From Alphaproteobacteria bacterium (GTDB taxonomy: Bacteria; Pseudomonadota; Alphaproteobacteria; Rhizobiales; BM303): a DNA stretch of 64,000 bases. Every line of letters starts with the position of its first letter. Within the stretch, counting starts at the first letter, position 1. The stretch lies in contig JAJRYE010000046.1 in the NCBI GenBank assembly GCA_024275895.1, positions 1 through 64,000 of the forward strand, given 5' to 3'. This document shows, in pieces, positions 51,219 to 61,624 of the stretch. A program made the translations under genes and the position numbers. Under the pieces are notes generated by a model, which was given only the letters and a program-made list of their open reading frames with translations, was not told where the DNA came from and made no database searches.

Positions 51219-52451
51219 ATGAGCTCCCCGTTTTATGACGATCTGGAAATCCGCGATACCGAGACGCGCGAGGCAGATTATTTCACCCGGTTGCCCGGCT
51301 TTTTGCAAACCGCCACCGCCGCCTCAAAAGGCTGGGCGGCGCATCTGGACGGGATTGATCTTGCCGCCATTACGTCGCGCAGGGCTCTGGCCGCGCTGCC
51401 GGTTTTGCGCAAGAGCTATCTGATGCAGAAACAGGCGCAGGATTTGCCCTTTGGCGGCTTTATCGCCGATATGAATTTCTCCCGCATATTCATGTCGCCC
51501 GGACCGATTTACGAGCCGCAGGGGCGCGGCGCGGATCCCTGGGGCGCGGCGCGCGCCTTTTTCGCCGCCGGTTTTGCCAGGGGCGATATCGTCCATAACG
51601 CCTTTTCCTACCACCTCACACCGGGCGGCTTCATCATGGATACCGGCGCGCGCGCCCTTGGCTGCGCTGTCTTTCCCGCCGGAACCGGCAATACCAAAAT
51701 GCAGGTTGAGGCCATCGCGGCAATAAAGCCTTCGTGCTATGCGGGCACACCCGATTATCTTAAAATTCTCCTCGATGAAGCGCAAAATGAGGACATGGAT
51801 GTCTCCTCCATCAAATGCGGCCTTGTCTCGGGAGGTGCTTTATTCCCCTCCCTGCGCGAGGAATATGCCAGCCGCGGCATCAAGGTACGACAATGCTACG
51901 CCACGGCTGATCTTGGAGTTATCGCTTACGAATCCGACGCCATGGAGGGCATGATCGTCAACGAGGATTTTATCCTCGAGATCGTCACCCCGGGCACCGG
52001 CGATCCGGTCGGGGAGGGTGAGATCGGCGAGATCCTCGTAACCAGCTTCAACCACGTCTATCCGATGATCCGTTTTGCCACCGGCGATTTATCCGCCATC
52101 CTGCCGGGACAAAGCCCGTGTGGTCGCACCGGCCAGCGCATCAGGGGCTGGATGGGACGGGCCGACCAGACGGCGAAGATCAAGGGCATGTTCGTGCACC
52201 CGGAACAGATCGCCAAAATCGCCAAAGCACATCCCGGGGTTACTCGCCTGCGACTCACCATCACCCGCGAGGGCGAACGCGATGTCATGACCCTGCTGGC
52301 TGAAAGCGCCAGTTCGGGCGAAGATGTAAAAGCCGCGCTTGGCGCAACGCTGGGCGAGGTTACCAAACTGCGCGGCAAGGTTGAGCTTGTCGCCCCCGGC
52401 GCCCTGCCGCGCGATGGCATCATCATAGCCGATGAACGCAAATATGACTGA
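51219..52451 (+). CDS. Phenylacetate-CoA ligase (PaaK)-like adenylating enzyme
   Basis: A 410-residue AMP-binding protein of the PaaK branch. Visible: RDTETREADYFTRLPGFL at the N-terminus, MSPGPIYEPQGRG replacing the usual SSGTTG P-loop, YATADLGVIAYES (A5-like), and MGRADQTAKIKGMFVHPEQI (A8 hinge). It is the form commonly found at the end of acyl-CoA-ligase/Liv-type ABC operons. Because the P-loop lacks the canonical Thr/Lys pattern, ligase activity is likely but not certain. Its end overlaps hemH by ~20 bp. Confidence 0.87.
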   Translation: MSSPFYDDLEIRDTETREADYFTRLPGFLQTATAASKGWAAHLDGIDLAAITSRRALAALPVLRKSYLMQKQAQDLPFGGFIADMNFSRIFMSPGPIYEPQGRGADPWGAARAFFAAGFARGDIVHNAFSYHLTPGGFIMDTGARALGCAVFPAGTGNTKMQVEAIAAIKPSCYAGTPDYLKILLDEAQNEDMDVSSIKCGLVSGGALFPSLREEYASRGIKVRQCYATADLGVIAYESDAMEGMIVNEDFILEIVTPGTGDPVGEGEIGEILVTSFNHVYPMIRFATGDLSAILPGQSPCGRTGQRIRGWMGRADQTAKIKGMFVHPEQIAKIAKAHPGVTRLRLTITREGERDVMTLLAESASSGEDVKAALGATLGEVTKLRGKVELVAPGALPRDGIIIADERKYD

Positions 52452-53445
52452 AACCAGAACCCGTGTGGCGGCTCTTATCATAAATCTGGGTACGCCCGAA
52501 GCCACCGATTACTGGTCCATCCGCAGATATTTAAAGGAATTCCTCTGGGATAAAAGGGTGGTCGAGGTGCCGCGCCCCGTATGGTGGCTGATCCTGAACG
52601 GGATTATTCTGACCTTCCGTCCCAAAAAGAGCGGCCGCGCCTATGACAGGATATGGAACAAGGAGCGCGGCGAATCGCCCCTGAAAACCATCACCCGGGC
52701 GCAGGCGCAAAGACTGGCCCGGGGTTTTGCCAAATCCCATCCTGATCTGGTCATCGACTGGGCCATGCGTTACGGCAAGCCCTCCATTGAAGCGCGCATC
52801 AACGCGCTATTGGCAAAAGGCGCCGATCGCATCTTGCTGTTTCCGCTTTATCCGCAATACAGCGCCACAACCACCGCCACCGTGGTGGACAAGGCGGCCG
52901 GGGCGCTGATGAAGCTGCGCGCCCAGCCCAGCCTGCGCACCGTGCCGCCATTTCCCGCTGATCCGCTTTATATCGAGGCGTTGGCGGATTCGATAAAGTC
53001 GCAGCTTGCAACGCGGCCCGAAAAGCCGCAGGATTTACTGCTTTCCTTTCATGGCCTGCCCCAATCCTATGTGGAAAAGGGCGATCCTTATCAAAGCCAT
53101 TGCCAGCAAACCGCAACAGCTCTTCGCGAAGCGCTGGGCTGGCCGCAAAAGCATTACCATCTGGCCTTTCAGTCACGTGTCGGCCGCGCCGAGTGGCTGC
53201 GCCCCTATACCGATGAAACCATCGCTTCGCTGGCGCGCTCCGGGGTGAAAAATCTGGCGGTCGTCACCCCGGGATTTGTTGCCGATTGCGTCGAGACTCT
53301 GGAAGAGATCGCCATCGGCGGGCAGGAAATCTTTCGCGCCAATGGCGGCAAAAACCTCACCTGCCTTGCCTGTCTGAATGATTCCGACGAGAGCATCGCC
53401 ATGTTGCGGGCGATAATAAAACGCGAAATCTGCGGCTGGATGTGA
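52432..53445 (+). CDS. hemH: Ferrochelatase
   Basis: Inserts Fe2+ into protoporphyrin IX, the last step of haem synthesis. The 337-residue protein has the family start ALIINLGTPEATD, the active-site His in LLSFHGLPQSYVEKGDPY, the Glu in FVADCVETLEEI, and a pattern of short helices in place of the mammalian C-terminal [2Fe-2S] ligands. ATG 52432 and ATG 52444 are both within the end of the previous gene. Confidence 0.96.
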   Translation: MNANMTETRTRVAALIINLGTPEATDYWSIRRYLKEFLWDKRVVEVPRPVWWLILNGIILTFRPKKSGRAYDRIWNKERGESPLKTITRAQAQRLARGFAKSHPDLVIDWAMRYGKPSIEARINALLAKGADRILLFPLYPQYSATTTATVVDKAAGALMKLRAQPSLRTVPPFPADPLYIEALADSIKSQLATRPEKPQDLLLSFHGLPQSYVEKGDPYQSHCQQTATALREALGWPQKHYHLAFQSRVGRAEWLRPYTDETIASLARSGVKNLAVVTPGFVADCVETLEEIAIGGQEIFRANGGKNLTCLACLNDSDESIAMLRAIIKREICGWM

Positions 53446-53531
53446 GCAACCGTCAAGCTTGCCCTTTTCCTTGCGCTTCAAACATGGTATCGGGCCTCAA
53501 CCCCATTTTATTTGCTTGAAAAGGATCGGCC

Positions 53532-55124
53532 ATGTCCACCTCTCCCGCACCCATTGCCCGCGCTCTTTTATCGGTTTCCGACAAGAGCGGTCTTGTTGAT
53601 TTCGCCAGGGGTCTTGCCGGTTACGGCGTTGAGCTTGTTTCAACCGGCGGCACCGCCAATGCCCTGCGTGAAGCGGGGCTGGATGTGAAGGATGTCTCCG
53701 AAATCACCGGCTTTCCCGAAATCATGGACGGGCGGGTCAAAACCCTGCACCCCAATGTCCATGGCGGCCTGCTGGCCATTCGCGGCCATGAAGAGCATGA
53801 AAAAGCAAAAGCCGATCAGGGGATCAGGAACATTGATCTGCTGGTGGTCAATCTCTACCCCTTCGAGGCCACCATCGCCAGAGGAGCAGATTTTGATACC
53901 TGTATCGAAAACATCGATATCGGCGGCCCGGCGATGATCCGCGCCGCGGCCAAGAACCACGCCGATGTGACGGTTGTGGTTGAGCCTTCCGATTATGAAA
54001 AACTGCTTGGCGACATGGCCCAGCACAAGGGCGCGACCTGCGCCAAATTCCGCCGCAAGCTGGCCGCCAAGGCTTTCGCCCGTACCGGGGCTTATGACGC
54101 GGCCATCTCCAACTGGTTTGCGGCAGAGCTTGGGCTCAATGCGCCGGTTTACCGCGCCTTTGGCGGCAATCTGGCTCAAACCCTGCGCTATGGCGAAAAC
54201 CCGCATCAAAGCGCCGCCTTTTATACTGACGCCAATGCCCGCCCCGGCGTCGCCAGCGCCCGTCAGCTTCAGGGCAAGGAGCTTTCCTATAACAATATCA
54301 ACGACACCGACGCCGCCTTTGAGCTGGTCAGCGAATTTGCCGCCAGCGGCAAGGCGGCTGTTGCGATCATCAAGCATGCCAATCCTTGCGGCGCGGCGCT
54401 GGGCGAGACCCTGGCCGAGGCTTATGACAAGGCCTTTTTATGTGACCAGATCAGTGCCTTTGGCGGCATTGTTGCGATGAACCGGACCCTTGATGCTGAA
54501 ATTGCCAAAAAAATCGCCAATGTCTTTACCGAGGTTGTCATCGCGCCCGATATCGAGGAGGACGCCGCCGAAATCCTCGCCGCGAAAAAGAATTTGCGCC
54601 TTCTCGTCACTGGCGGCATGGCGGATGCGGGCGCGAAGGGCCTGACATTCAAATCCGTATCGGGGGGCTTTCTGGTCCAGTCGCGCGATAACGGCCGCAT
54701 CGGGCAGGAAGATTTGCGCGTGGTTACCAAACGTCAGCCGAGCGAGCAGGAAATGGCCGATCTGATCTTTGCTTTTCGCATCGCCAAACATGTCAAATCC
54801 AACGCCATTGTCTATGTCAGAGACGGCGCAACGGTGGGCATTGGCGCCGGGCAGATGAGCCGGATTGACAGCGCCCGTATCGCAGCGCGAAAATCCGAAG
54901 ACGCCGCCAGGGCCGCCGGGATTGCCGAGCCGCTGGTCAAAGGCTCCGTTGTCGCCTCCGATGCCTTCTTTCCCTTCGCTGATGGCCTGCTGGCTGCCGC
55001 TGAAGCGGGCGCAACAGCGGTCATCCAGCCTGGCGGCTCCATGCGCGATGACGAGGTCATCAGGGCCGCCGATGAAGCCGGGCTCGCCATGGTCATGACT
55101 GGCATGCGCCATTTCCGGCATTAA
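53532..55124 (+). CDS. purH: Bifunctional AICAR transformylase/IMP cyclohydrolase
   Basis: Catalyses the last two steps of IMP synthesis. Residues 1-~150 form the IMP cyclohydrolase (MGS-like) domain ([39 protein letters not shown]). The remainder is the transformylase with KHANPCGAA and the C-terminal [18 protein letters not shown]. It is full length (530 aa). It converges on the glutamate dehydrogenase gene. Confidence 0.98.
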   Translation: MSTSPAPIARALLSVSDKSGLVDFARGLAGYGVELVSTGGTANALREAGLDVKDVSEITGFPEIMDGRVKTLHPNVHGGLLAIRGHEEHEKAKADQGIRNIDLLVVNLYPFEATIARGADFDTCIENIDIGGPAMIRAAAKNHADVTVVVEPSDYEKLLGDMAQHKGATCAKFRRKLAAKAFARTGAYDAAISNWFAAELGLNAPVYRAFGGNLAQTLRYGENPHQSAAFYTDANARPGVASARQLQGKELSYNNINDTDAAFELVSEFAASGKAAVAIIKHANPCGAALGETLAEAYDKAFLCDQISAFGGIVAMNRTLDAEIAKKIANVFTEVVIAPDIEEDAAEILAAKKNLRLLVTGGMADAGAKGLTFKSVSGGFLVQSRDNGRIGQEDLRVVTKRQPSEQEMADLIFAFRIAKHVKSNAIVYVRDGATVGIGAGQMSRIDSARIAARKSEDAARAAGIAEPLVKGSVVASDAFFPFADGLLAAAEAGATAVIQPGGSMRDDEVIRAADEAGLAMVMTGMRHFRH

Positions 55125-55185
55125 AATCCTTCACATCTGAACGGCACCGGCCCGGCGCCGGTTCAACCGGAAGACAAACAATCCG

Positions 55186-55214
55186 GATTGCCTCGCATCC
55201 TGAACGAGGCAATC
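55186..55214. terminator. Hairpin between convergent purH and glutamate dehydrogenase genes
   Basis: GATTGCCTCG and CGAGGCAATC form a perfect 10-bp stem with a 9-nt loop, placed between the two stop codons. Neither side has a long U-tract, so it is a weak or factor-assisted transcript end. The motif aacggcaccggcccg at 55140 is shared with position 6061. Confidence 0.5.
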
Positions 55215-55234
55215 GGGGCCGCGAAGGATACAGA

Positions 55235-58200
55235 TCACGAAGCAGCCACCAGATCACTGACATAGCCGTTGGCCACGGTCAGCCGCGACAGGCTGAGCGG
55301 TCCGCTGGCGGCAAGATCGGCAATGGCGGTCGTTGTGCGCGCCACAAGCTCTTCATTCGTCTCCAGCCAGATTTGCAGGCACGCTTCCCAGTTACCCTTT
55401 TTATTCAGCACTCTTTCCGTCAGGCGTCTTTGCGCCACCCCGGTATTGCCGATCACGCGGGAGAATGCCAGACTGTCAAGATATCCCTCCGGCGAGGCCG
55501 CATCGGCATTTTCAAGCAGGGTTTCAAGACCGAGCGCCCGGCCGATGGCAAAATAGACCCTCGCCACATCCCTGGCCTCGCGGCCGGTATTTTCCGCCGC
55601 CCGGATGATATCCGGCGCATCCATCAAAATCGGAAAAGCGGCAAAACGGAACGCATCCTCCTCGCCGACATTTTGATGAACCAAGCGGTTTTTTTCATCC
55701 AGTATGGATTGCCAGAACGCCGGTTCCAGCAAATCTTCCAGCCGGGTGATAAAATCATCAACGATAAGCCGGTAATCCCTGATCGTCACCGCAAGCTTGT
55801 CCGCACCCGGCCCGTTGCGCAAAAACCACAGGGTCTGACGCCGCAGCAGATTTTGAATATTGAGATAAAGCCGGGTCTGAAAGGCGCTGGGAACCTTGTT
55901 GTCGAGCCGGTCAACCGATTTTGAAAGCGCCGAGAGGGAGAAAATATCCCGCGCCAGCACATGCGCCGCCGCGATCGCCCCGGCATCAGAACCGGTTTCA
56001 TCCCCCATACGCGAAGCAAAAGCCGTGCCGCCGCGATTAATCATATCATTGGCAATCAGGGTCGAGATAATCTCACGCCGCAATTTGTGCTGTTTGATAT
56101 CCTCCGCAATCTTCTTTTGCATGTTTTTGGGAAAATAATGCAGCAAATCAGTGCTGAAATAAGGATCATCCACCAGAGCGCCCTCAAGCAGATCATTGAA
56201 CAGGCTGATCTTGCTATAGGCAAACAAAACCGCAATCTCGGGCCGCGTCAGCCAGCGCCCCTGTTTTTGATATTGCCGCATGGTCAGATCATCGGGCAAA
56301 AACTCGATCACCCGGTCAAGCTCGCCCAAAGCTTCAAGTTTCGACATCAGGCGCATCTGGGAGCCGGACTCCGCGCCGCCCCGCGCCTGATCGAGCGTAA
56401 TCGCCAGGGTCTGGCTGTAATTGTTGCGCAGCGCCAGATGACCGACCTGATCCGTCATGCCGGCAAGAAATTCGGCGCGCCCGGCCGGGTCAAGCCGCCG
56501 GTTCTTGATCGCCCCGTCAAGAGCGATCTTGATATTGACCTCGATATCGGAGGTGTTCACCCCGGCCGAATTGTCAATCGCATCGGTATTGATACGCCCG
56601 CCGCAAGACGCAAACTCGATACGGCCCCTCTGGGTCACGCCCAGATTGGCCCCCTCGCCAATGACCTTGACCCGCAACTCTTCACCGGTGATCCGGATCG
56701 GATCATTAATCCGGTCCCCGACATCAATATCGGATTCGTCACTGGCGCGGACATAGGTCCCGATGCCGCCAAACCACATCAGATCGGCCCTGGTCTTCAA
56801 AATCGCGTTGATCAGCGCCGCCGGCGTCATCTTGCCGCGCTCCGTGCCCAGCAGTGCCTTGAGTTCATCACTCAGCGCAATGGATTTAAGCTTGCGGCTG
56901 AAGATACCGCCGCCCCGGCTGATGAGATCCCTGTTGTAATCGCGCCAGCTCGAGCGCGGCATATGAAACAACCGCTCGCGCTCGCCCCAGCTTGTCTCGG
57001 GGTCCGGGTTCGGGTCAATAAAGATATCCCGGTGGTCAAAAGCGGCCACCAGCCTGATCTGGCGTGACAGCAGCATGCCGTTGCCAAAGACATCCCCCGA
57101 CATATCGCCAACCCCGATCACCGTGAACGGCTTGGTCTGGATATTCATGTCCATTTCCTGGAAATGGCGCCTGACCGCCTCCCAGGCGCCGCGGGCGGTA
57201 ATGCCCATTTTCTTGTGGTCATAGCCGACCGAGCCGCCCGAGGCAAAAGCATCGCCAAGCCAGAAACCGTGACTGAGCGAGATTTCATTGGCGATATCGG
57301 AAAATGTTGCCGTCCCTTTATCCGCCGCCACGACCAGATAGGGATCATCGCCGTCATAGCGCAAAATGCCCGCCGGCGGCACGACCTTGTCGCCGTCAAG
57401 ATTATCCGTGATGCGCAGCAATTCGGAGATAAAAATCCGGTAACAGGCGGTCCCCTCCTGCAAGATTTGCTCGCGGCTGGCAAGCGGCGGGATTTTCTTT
57501 GGTACAAATCCGCCCTTGGAGCCAACCGGAACAATCACCGCGTTCTTGACCCGCTGGGCTTTCATCAGGCCTAAAACCTCGGTGCGGAAATCCTCCGGCC
57601 GGTCCGACCAGCGAATGCCGCCGCGCGCGATGGCGCCGCCGCGCAGATGCACCCCCTGCACTCGCGGCGAACAGACGAAAATTTCGGCAAACGGCCTGGG
57701 TTTGGGAAGCTGCTCCAGCATCGGGCTTTTGATTTTGAAAGACAGCGCCGGCGGCGGCGCGCCGTTTCCATCATGCATATAGGCATTGCTGCGCAAGAAG
57801 GCGCGGAGCAGATCGAGATAAAGCCGCAAGACCCGGTCTTCATCAAGACTGTCCACCTTCTCAAGCGCCGCTTCAAATCTGGCCGCCTGTTGCTCAAAAG
57901 CCTTTTGCCTGTCGGTGGTCTTGCCCTTCCATTCAGGATCAAACCGGGTGCGGAACATTTCAATAAACAAGGCGGCAAGATGCGAATGCTGACACAATAC
58001 CCGCGCCATATAGGTGCGGCTATGGGCAACCCCGGCCTGTTTGAGATAATGGGTGCAGGCGCGCAATATGGCAATATTGCGCCAGTCGAGGCTGATAACC
58101 GATGTCAGGGCGTTATGGGCGTCATCCTCTGCCCTGCCGGTCCAGACGGCCAGAAAAGCCGCCTCGACAAGACCGTTTAATATGTCCTTGCGCACCGGCG

Positions 58201-60052
58201 AGCCATCGGCGGTTTCAATCGAAATGGAGTGATACCAGATCATCTGGCCGCCATTGCCGTCCTTGCGCATGATGGGATATGTGCGCTCGGCGATTGAGCG
58301 AAAGCCCATATTTTCAAGGATCGGCAGGCGGTCGCTCAGAGCAATCGGCTCGCCCATGTGAAACATTTTAAGCCGCAGGCCGTTATCGCCGTATTCGTCA
58401 CGGTGATAAAAATCAATCACCAGATCATTCTCCCGCCTCAGCCCTTCCATGAGGCTGATATCATACAAGGCGTCCTCAATCCCGAATGTGTTCTGATAGG
58501 CTTTGGAAAAACTTCCCTTGTAGCGGGCGGTCGAGACCGGATGTTCCATGAGGGACATCTGGGAGAACAGATTATCCTCCCAGCTTCGCGCCGCGCGGGC
58601 AATTAAAGCCTCGATCCCGTCCTTGTCCGGCGAAGGTGTAACCCCGCTATAACGGCCGATGATAAAATGCACTCGCGCCAGCGGCCCCTCGGGAAAGGCA
58701 GGGTAAAACGCCGACACGCTGCCATCATAGGCCTCGCACAAAATCTTGCCGATTTTTATCCGCAATGCGGTGTCATAGGAATCCTTGGGAACAAAGATAA
58801 GAACCGAGACAAACCGGTCGAACTTGTCGCGGCGGATGAAAACGCGGGTTCGCGGCCGCTCATAGAGTTGCAGGATACCGATGACAAACTCATAGAGCTT
58901 GTCGACCTCGATCTGAAACAGCTCGTCGCGCGGATAGGAGTTGAGGACATTCATGATCGCGCGACCCGAATGGCTGGTGCGCGAGTACCCCGAGCGGCGT
59001 ATAATCAGGGCGGCCTTGCGGCGCAGGAAGGGAATACTGCCTACCGAACGCGTATAGGCGCTGGCCGTAAACAGACCAACAACGCGAAGCTCTCCCGTGA
59101 GCGTACCATTGTCGTCAAACTGCTTGATGCCGATATAATCCATATGGACGTTGCGGTGCACCGTTGCACGCACATTGGCCTTGGTGATAATCAGCGGCGC
59201 CGGCTGCAATAAAAAATCGCGCACCTCGGGCGTCAGCACCACCAGTTCGCGGCCCCGGCGCAAAACCTTCACATCCCGGTTGCGCAGGGTCCCGAGGCCC
59301 GAGCCCCTGACCTCAACGAGCCCGCCGGTTTTGCCGTCATCCTCAAACACAAACTCGCGTATGCCGAGAAACAGAAAATTGTCGTCATTGAGCCATTGCA
59401 GAAACTGAATAGTCTCTGCCAGCTCATCAACCGGCACCGGAGGCGGACAGGACTGGTAACTGGCAATTGTGCGGTTCAGCCGTTCCTGCATCAGCGGCCA
59501 GTCAAGAACAACCGTGCGCACATCATCAAGGATATCGGCAAGTTTTGAGACCAGCGCCTCCCGGTCCGCTTCCAGCGAGATCCGGCGCACATGAATGTGA
59601 ATCAGGCTCTCACGCAAACTTTGGCCGTTTTGCTGTTCAAGCACCTTCTCGCGCTTGCCCCTGGCGTCCCGCTCAACATCGAAGATGGGATGGAGAACCA
59701 GATGAACCTCATACCCGCCGGATGATATTTGCGCCATGACCGAATCGACAAGAAACGGCATGTCGTCACTGCAAATCTCGATAACCGAGATGGCCTCAAG
59801 CTGGCTCAGTTCAGGTTCGAATATGCGGATTTTGGCATGACCATAGGGACGCAGTCCGGTAAATTCCCAAGCCTCCAGAGCAATGCTCAACAAGTCCCCG
59901 GCAGAATACCCGATAAGATCATCATATATGGCTTTGGCAAAAAAGGTTTTGATGAAAATCAACTGGTCAGAACTTCTGAGCCCCTGAGCCCGGGCGGCTT
60001 TCAGAACTCCCTTGATGGTTTTCTTGAGTTTCTTGTCTTTTTCTGCCGGCAT
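55235..60052 (-). CDS. Large NAD-specific glutamate dehydrogenase (GdhZ/GDH180-type)
   Basis: A 1605-residue enzyme that deaminates glutamate to 2-oxoglutarate using NAD+. The long N-terminal region (~1-700) contains ACT-like regulatory segments. The catalytic domain (~700-1200) shows GGIRWSDRPEDFRTEVLGLMKAQ, VPVGSKGGFVPKK with the active-site Lys, and GVGDMSGDVFGNGML in the NAD-binding part; a C-terminal helical domain follows. Length and architecture match alphaproteobacterial GdhZ (Caulobacter), implicated in linking nitrogen metabolism to division. It is transcribed alone. Confidence 0.96.
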   Translation of the reverse strand: MPAEKDKKLKKTIKGVLKAARAQGLRSSDQLIFIKTFFAKAIYDDLIGYSAGDLLSIALEAWEFTGLRPYGHAKIRIFEPELSQLEAISVIEICSDDMPFLVDSVMAQISSGGYEVHLVLHPIFDVERDARGKREKVLEQQNGQSLRESLIHIHVRRISLEADREALVSKLADILDDVRTVVLDWPLMQERLNRTIASYQSCPPPVPVDELAETIQFLQWLNDDNFLFLGIREFVFEDDGKTGGLVEVRGSGLGTLRNRDVKVLRRGRELVVLTPEVRDFLLQPAPLIITKANVRATVHRNVHMDYIGIKQFDDNGTLTGELRVVGLFTASAYTRSVGSIPFLRRKAALIIRRSGYSRTSHSGRAIMNVLNSYPRDELFQIEVDKLYEFVIGILQLYERPRTRVFIRRDKFDRFVSVLIFVPKDSYDTALRIKIGKILCEAYDGSVSAFYPAFPEGPLARVHFIIGRYSGVTPSPDKDGIEALIARAARSWEDNLFSQMSLMEHPVSTARYKGSFSKAYQNTFGIEDALYDISLMEGLRRENDLVIDFYHRDEYGDNGLRLKMFHMGEPIALSDRLPILENMGFRSIAERTYPIMRKDGNGGQMIWYHSISIETADGSPVRKDILNGLVEAAFLAVWTGRAEDDAHNALTSVISLDWRNIAILRACTHYLKQAGVAHSRTYMARVLCQHSHLAALFIEMFRTRFDPEWKGKTTDRQKAFEQQAARFEAALEKVDSLDEDRVLRLYLDLLRAFLRSNAYMHDGNGAPPPALSFKIKSPMLEQLPKPRPFAEIFVCSPRVQGVHLRGGAIARGGIRWSDRPEDFRTEVLGLMKAQRVKNAVIVPVGSKGGFVPKKIPPLASREQILQEGTACYRIFISELLRITDNLDGDKVVPPAGILRYDGDDPYLVVAADKGTATFSDIANEISLSHGFWLGDAFASGGSVGYDHKKMGITARGAWEAVRRHFQEMDMNIQTKPFTVIGVGDMSGDVFGNGMLLSRQIRLVAAFDHRDIFIDPNPDPETSWGERERLFHMPRSSWRDYNRDLISRGGGIFSRKLKSIALSDELKALLGTERGKMTPAALINAILKTRADLMWFGGIGTYVRASDESDIDVGDRINDPIRITGEELRVKVIGEGANLGVTQRGRIEFASCGGRINTDAIDNSAGVNTSDIEVNIKIALDGAIKNRRLDPAGRAEFLAGMTDQVGHLALRNNYSQTLAITLDQARGGAESGSQMRLMSKLEALGELDRVIEFLPDDLTMRQYQKQGRWLTRPEIAVLFAYSKISLFNDLLEGALVDDPYFSTDLLHYFPKNMQKKIAEDIKQHKLRREIISTLIANDMINRGGTAFASRMGDETGSDAGAIAAAHVLARDIFSLSALSKSVDRLDNKVPSAFQTRLYLNIQNLLRRQTLWFLRNGPGADKLAVTIRDYRLIVDDFITRLEDLLEPAFWQSILDEKNRLVHQNVGEEDAFRFAAFPILMDAPDIIRAAENTGREARDVARVYFAIGRALGLETLLENADAASPEGYLDSLAFSRVIGNTGVAQRRLTERVLNKKGNWEACLQIWLETNEELVARTTTAIADLAASGPLSLSRLTVANGYVSDLVAAS

Positions 60053-60239
60053 GGATGATGCCCTTTCCGTGTTTCTACCGGATTAAACGGTTTGACATTG
60101 ACCCTGCTTCCTCGCCTTGACAAGCTAAAACATCCCTGTCTCTCTTTTTTTTTACCCGAACATAAGGAGCTTGACTTACGGCCGCGCACAAGCTGACTTT
60201 GATTGGGTAGTCCTGGATATTCTCGAACCCTTTGGCGCC

Positions 60240-61121
60240 ATGCATTTCAATTTCGTTTTCAACCATATCGGCAAAGCCTGGAGCATTGCCCTTGATGCCA
60301 CCTCGCATTTGATCGAGGATGATGGCCTGGCGCTGGCGGGCAATATTGCCTTTTGCATGATACTGGCGCTGTTTCCGTTTTTGATTCTGCTCACCGCGTT
60401 CGCTGGATTTCTGGGCAATCAGCAACTGGCCGAAACGGTTGTCAATTACCTGCTCTCCGTCGCCCCGCGCGAGATCGCCGGACCTCTGGCGCCCGAGATT
60501 CACAAACTCCTCACTGTCCCGCGAACCGGTTTACTCACCCTTGGCGTCCTGTTGACCCTGTGGACGGCCTCGGGCGCGGTCGAGAGCGTTCGTGTCGGCC
60601 TCAACCGCGCCTATGAGTTTAACGAGCGCCGCTCCTACGGGTTCCGGCTGCTGGAAAATATTGTCTTTGTCATCGGCGGCGCGGCCGTCTTGCTGGTGCT
60701 GGCGGCCGGCATTGTCTTCGGCCCTGTTTTGTGGGCCAAAATCACTTATTTCATACCGGCCATGAAGGCGTTTACACCGGCGTTTCATTTCCTGCGCTAT
60801 CCGGTCTCGCTTTTCTTGCTGGCCGGCGCGCTCATCCTCGGGCATCTGTTCCTGCCCGTTTACCGCCACGCTCTGGCAGAGCTTTGGCCCGGCATTGTCC
60901 TGACCATGATTTTATGGCTGGCCGGGGCCATCGGCTATTCAGAATATCTGGCGCGCTTCAGCACATTATCGAGCATGTATGCCGGACTGACCGGATTTAT
61001 TATCGCCCTGATCTTTTTATATCTCTCCGCCGCCCTGTTGATCTGGGGCGGCGAGGTCAACCAGATTCTGATCCAGCGCCGCCAGGCCCGGCAACCGGCG
61101 CGCGCCTGTACCCGTTCATGA
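60240..61121 (+). CDS. YihY/BrkB-family membrane protein
   Basis: Start placed at ATG 60240 (293 aa) because family similarity begins there (FNHIGKAWSIALDATSHL). TTG 60171 lies only one base after AGGAG, too close for normal initiation. The protein has six hydrophobic segments with LAGNIAFCMILALFPFLI, LTLWTASGAVESVRVGLNRAY, and YSEYLARFSTLSSMYAGLTG, all hallmarks of YihY (PF03631). Function is unknown, despite an old ribonuclease BN label. It is convergent with dsbB. Confidence 0.88.
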   Translation: MHFNFVFNHIGKAWSIALDATSHLIEDDGLALAGNIAFCMILALFPFLILLTAFAGFLGNQQLAETVVNYLLSVAPREIAGPLAPEIHKLLTVPRTGLLTLGVLLTLWTASGAVESVRVGLNRAYEFNERRSYGFRLLENIVFVIGGAAVLLVLAAGIVFGPVLWAKITYFIPAMKAFTPAFHFLRYPVSLFLLAGALILGHLFLPVYRHALAELWPGIVLTMILWLAGAIGYSEYLARFSTLSSMYAGLTGFIIALIFLYLSAALLIWGGEVNQILIQRRQARQPARACTRS

Positions 61122-61610
61122 TTTGCCCGCGCGGGCATAAAAAAAACTGAACAGGGCAAAACCGATCGAGTAAAACACATTATATCCGGCAGGCGAGAGA
61201 CCAAGGATACGAAATGGTGGTTCATCGCAAGGTACAATTTTTGCGTGTTTGAGTTGTGACATCAGATCGCCGACATTGCCCGAAAACCCGTTTCCCGGCG
61301 AGCAGGCCGTGGGCCCGGACCAGAATTTCCATTCCACCCCGGAATGAAAGACCGCAATCCCGGCGCCGATCAGCATCAACCCGCCAACAAGAGCGATTAC
61401 CAGCCGCGCCGCGCCTTGTTTGTCAAAACGAATCAGGCCAAGCGCGGCAAACCCAAGCCCGAAGGCGAGATAATACGGCCAGCGCTGCTTCAGGCACAGC
61501 GAGCAGGGCGCATATCCCAGACCATACTGGGTAAACCAGGCCACGCATAATGCGGTCGCGCTGGCAAGAATAATCAGGAAGGAAACCTGGGAGAGACGAA
61601 GCTGCGGCAT
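61116..61610 (-). CDS. dsbB: Disulfide bond formation protein B
   Basis: A 164-residue four-TM inner-membrane quinone reductase that reoxidises DsbA. Two periplasmic Cys pairs are visible: CSLC in APCSLCLKQRWPYY, and Cys in TACSPGNGF plus VPCDEPPF. The gene ends overlapping the yihY-like stop by a few bases and starts 14 bp after the DedA-like gene on the same strand. No dsbA is in the window. Confidence 0.93.
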   Translation of the reverse strand: MPQLRLSQVSFLIILASATALCVAWFTQYGLGYAPCSLCLKQRWPYYLAFGLGFAALGLIRFDKQGAARLVIALVGGLMLIGAGIAVFHSGVEWKFWSGPTACSPGNGFSGNVGDLMSQLKHAKIVPCDEPPFRILGLSPAGYNVFYSIGFALFSFFYARAGKS

Positions 61611-61624
61611 GAGTTTTTTTCCGG

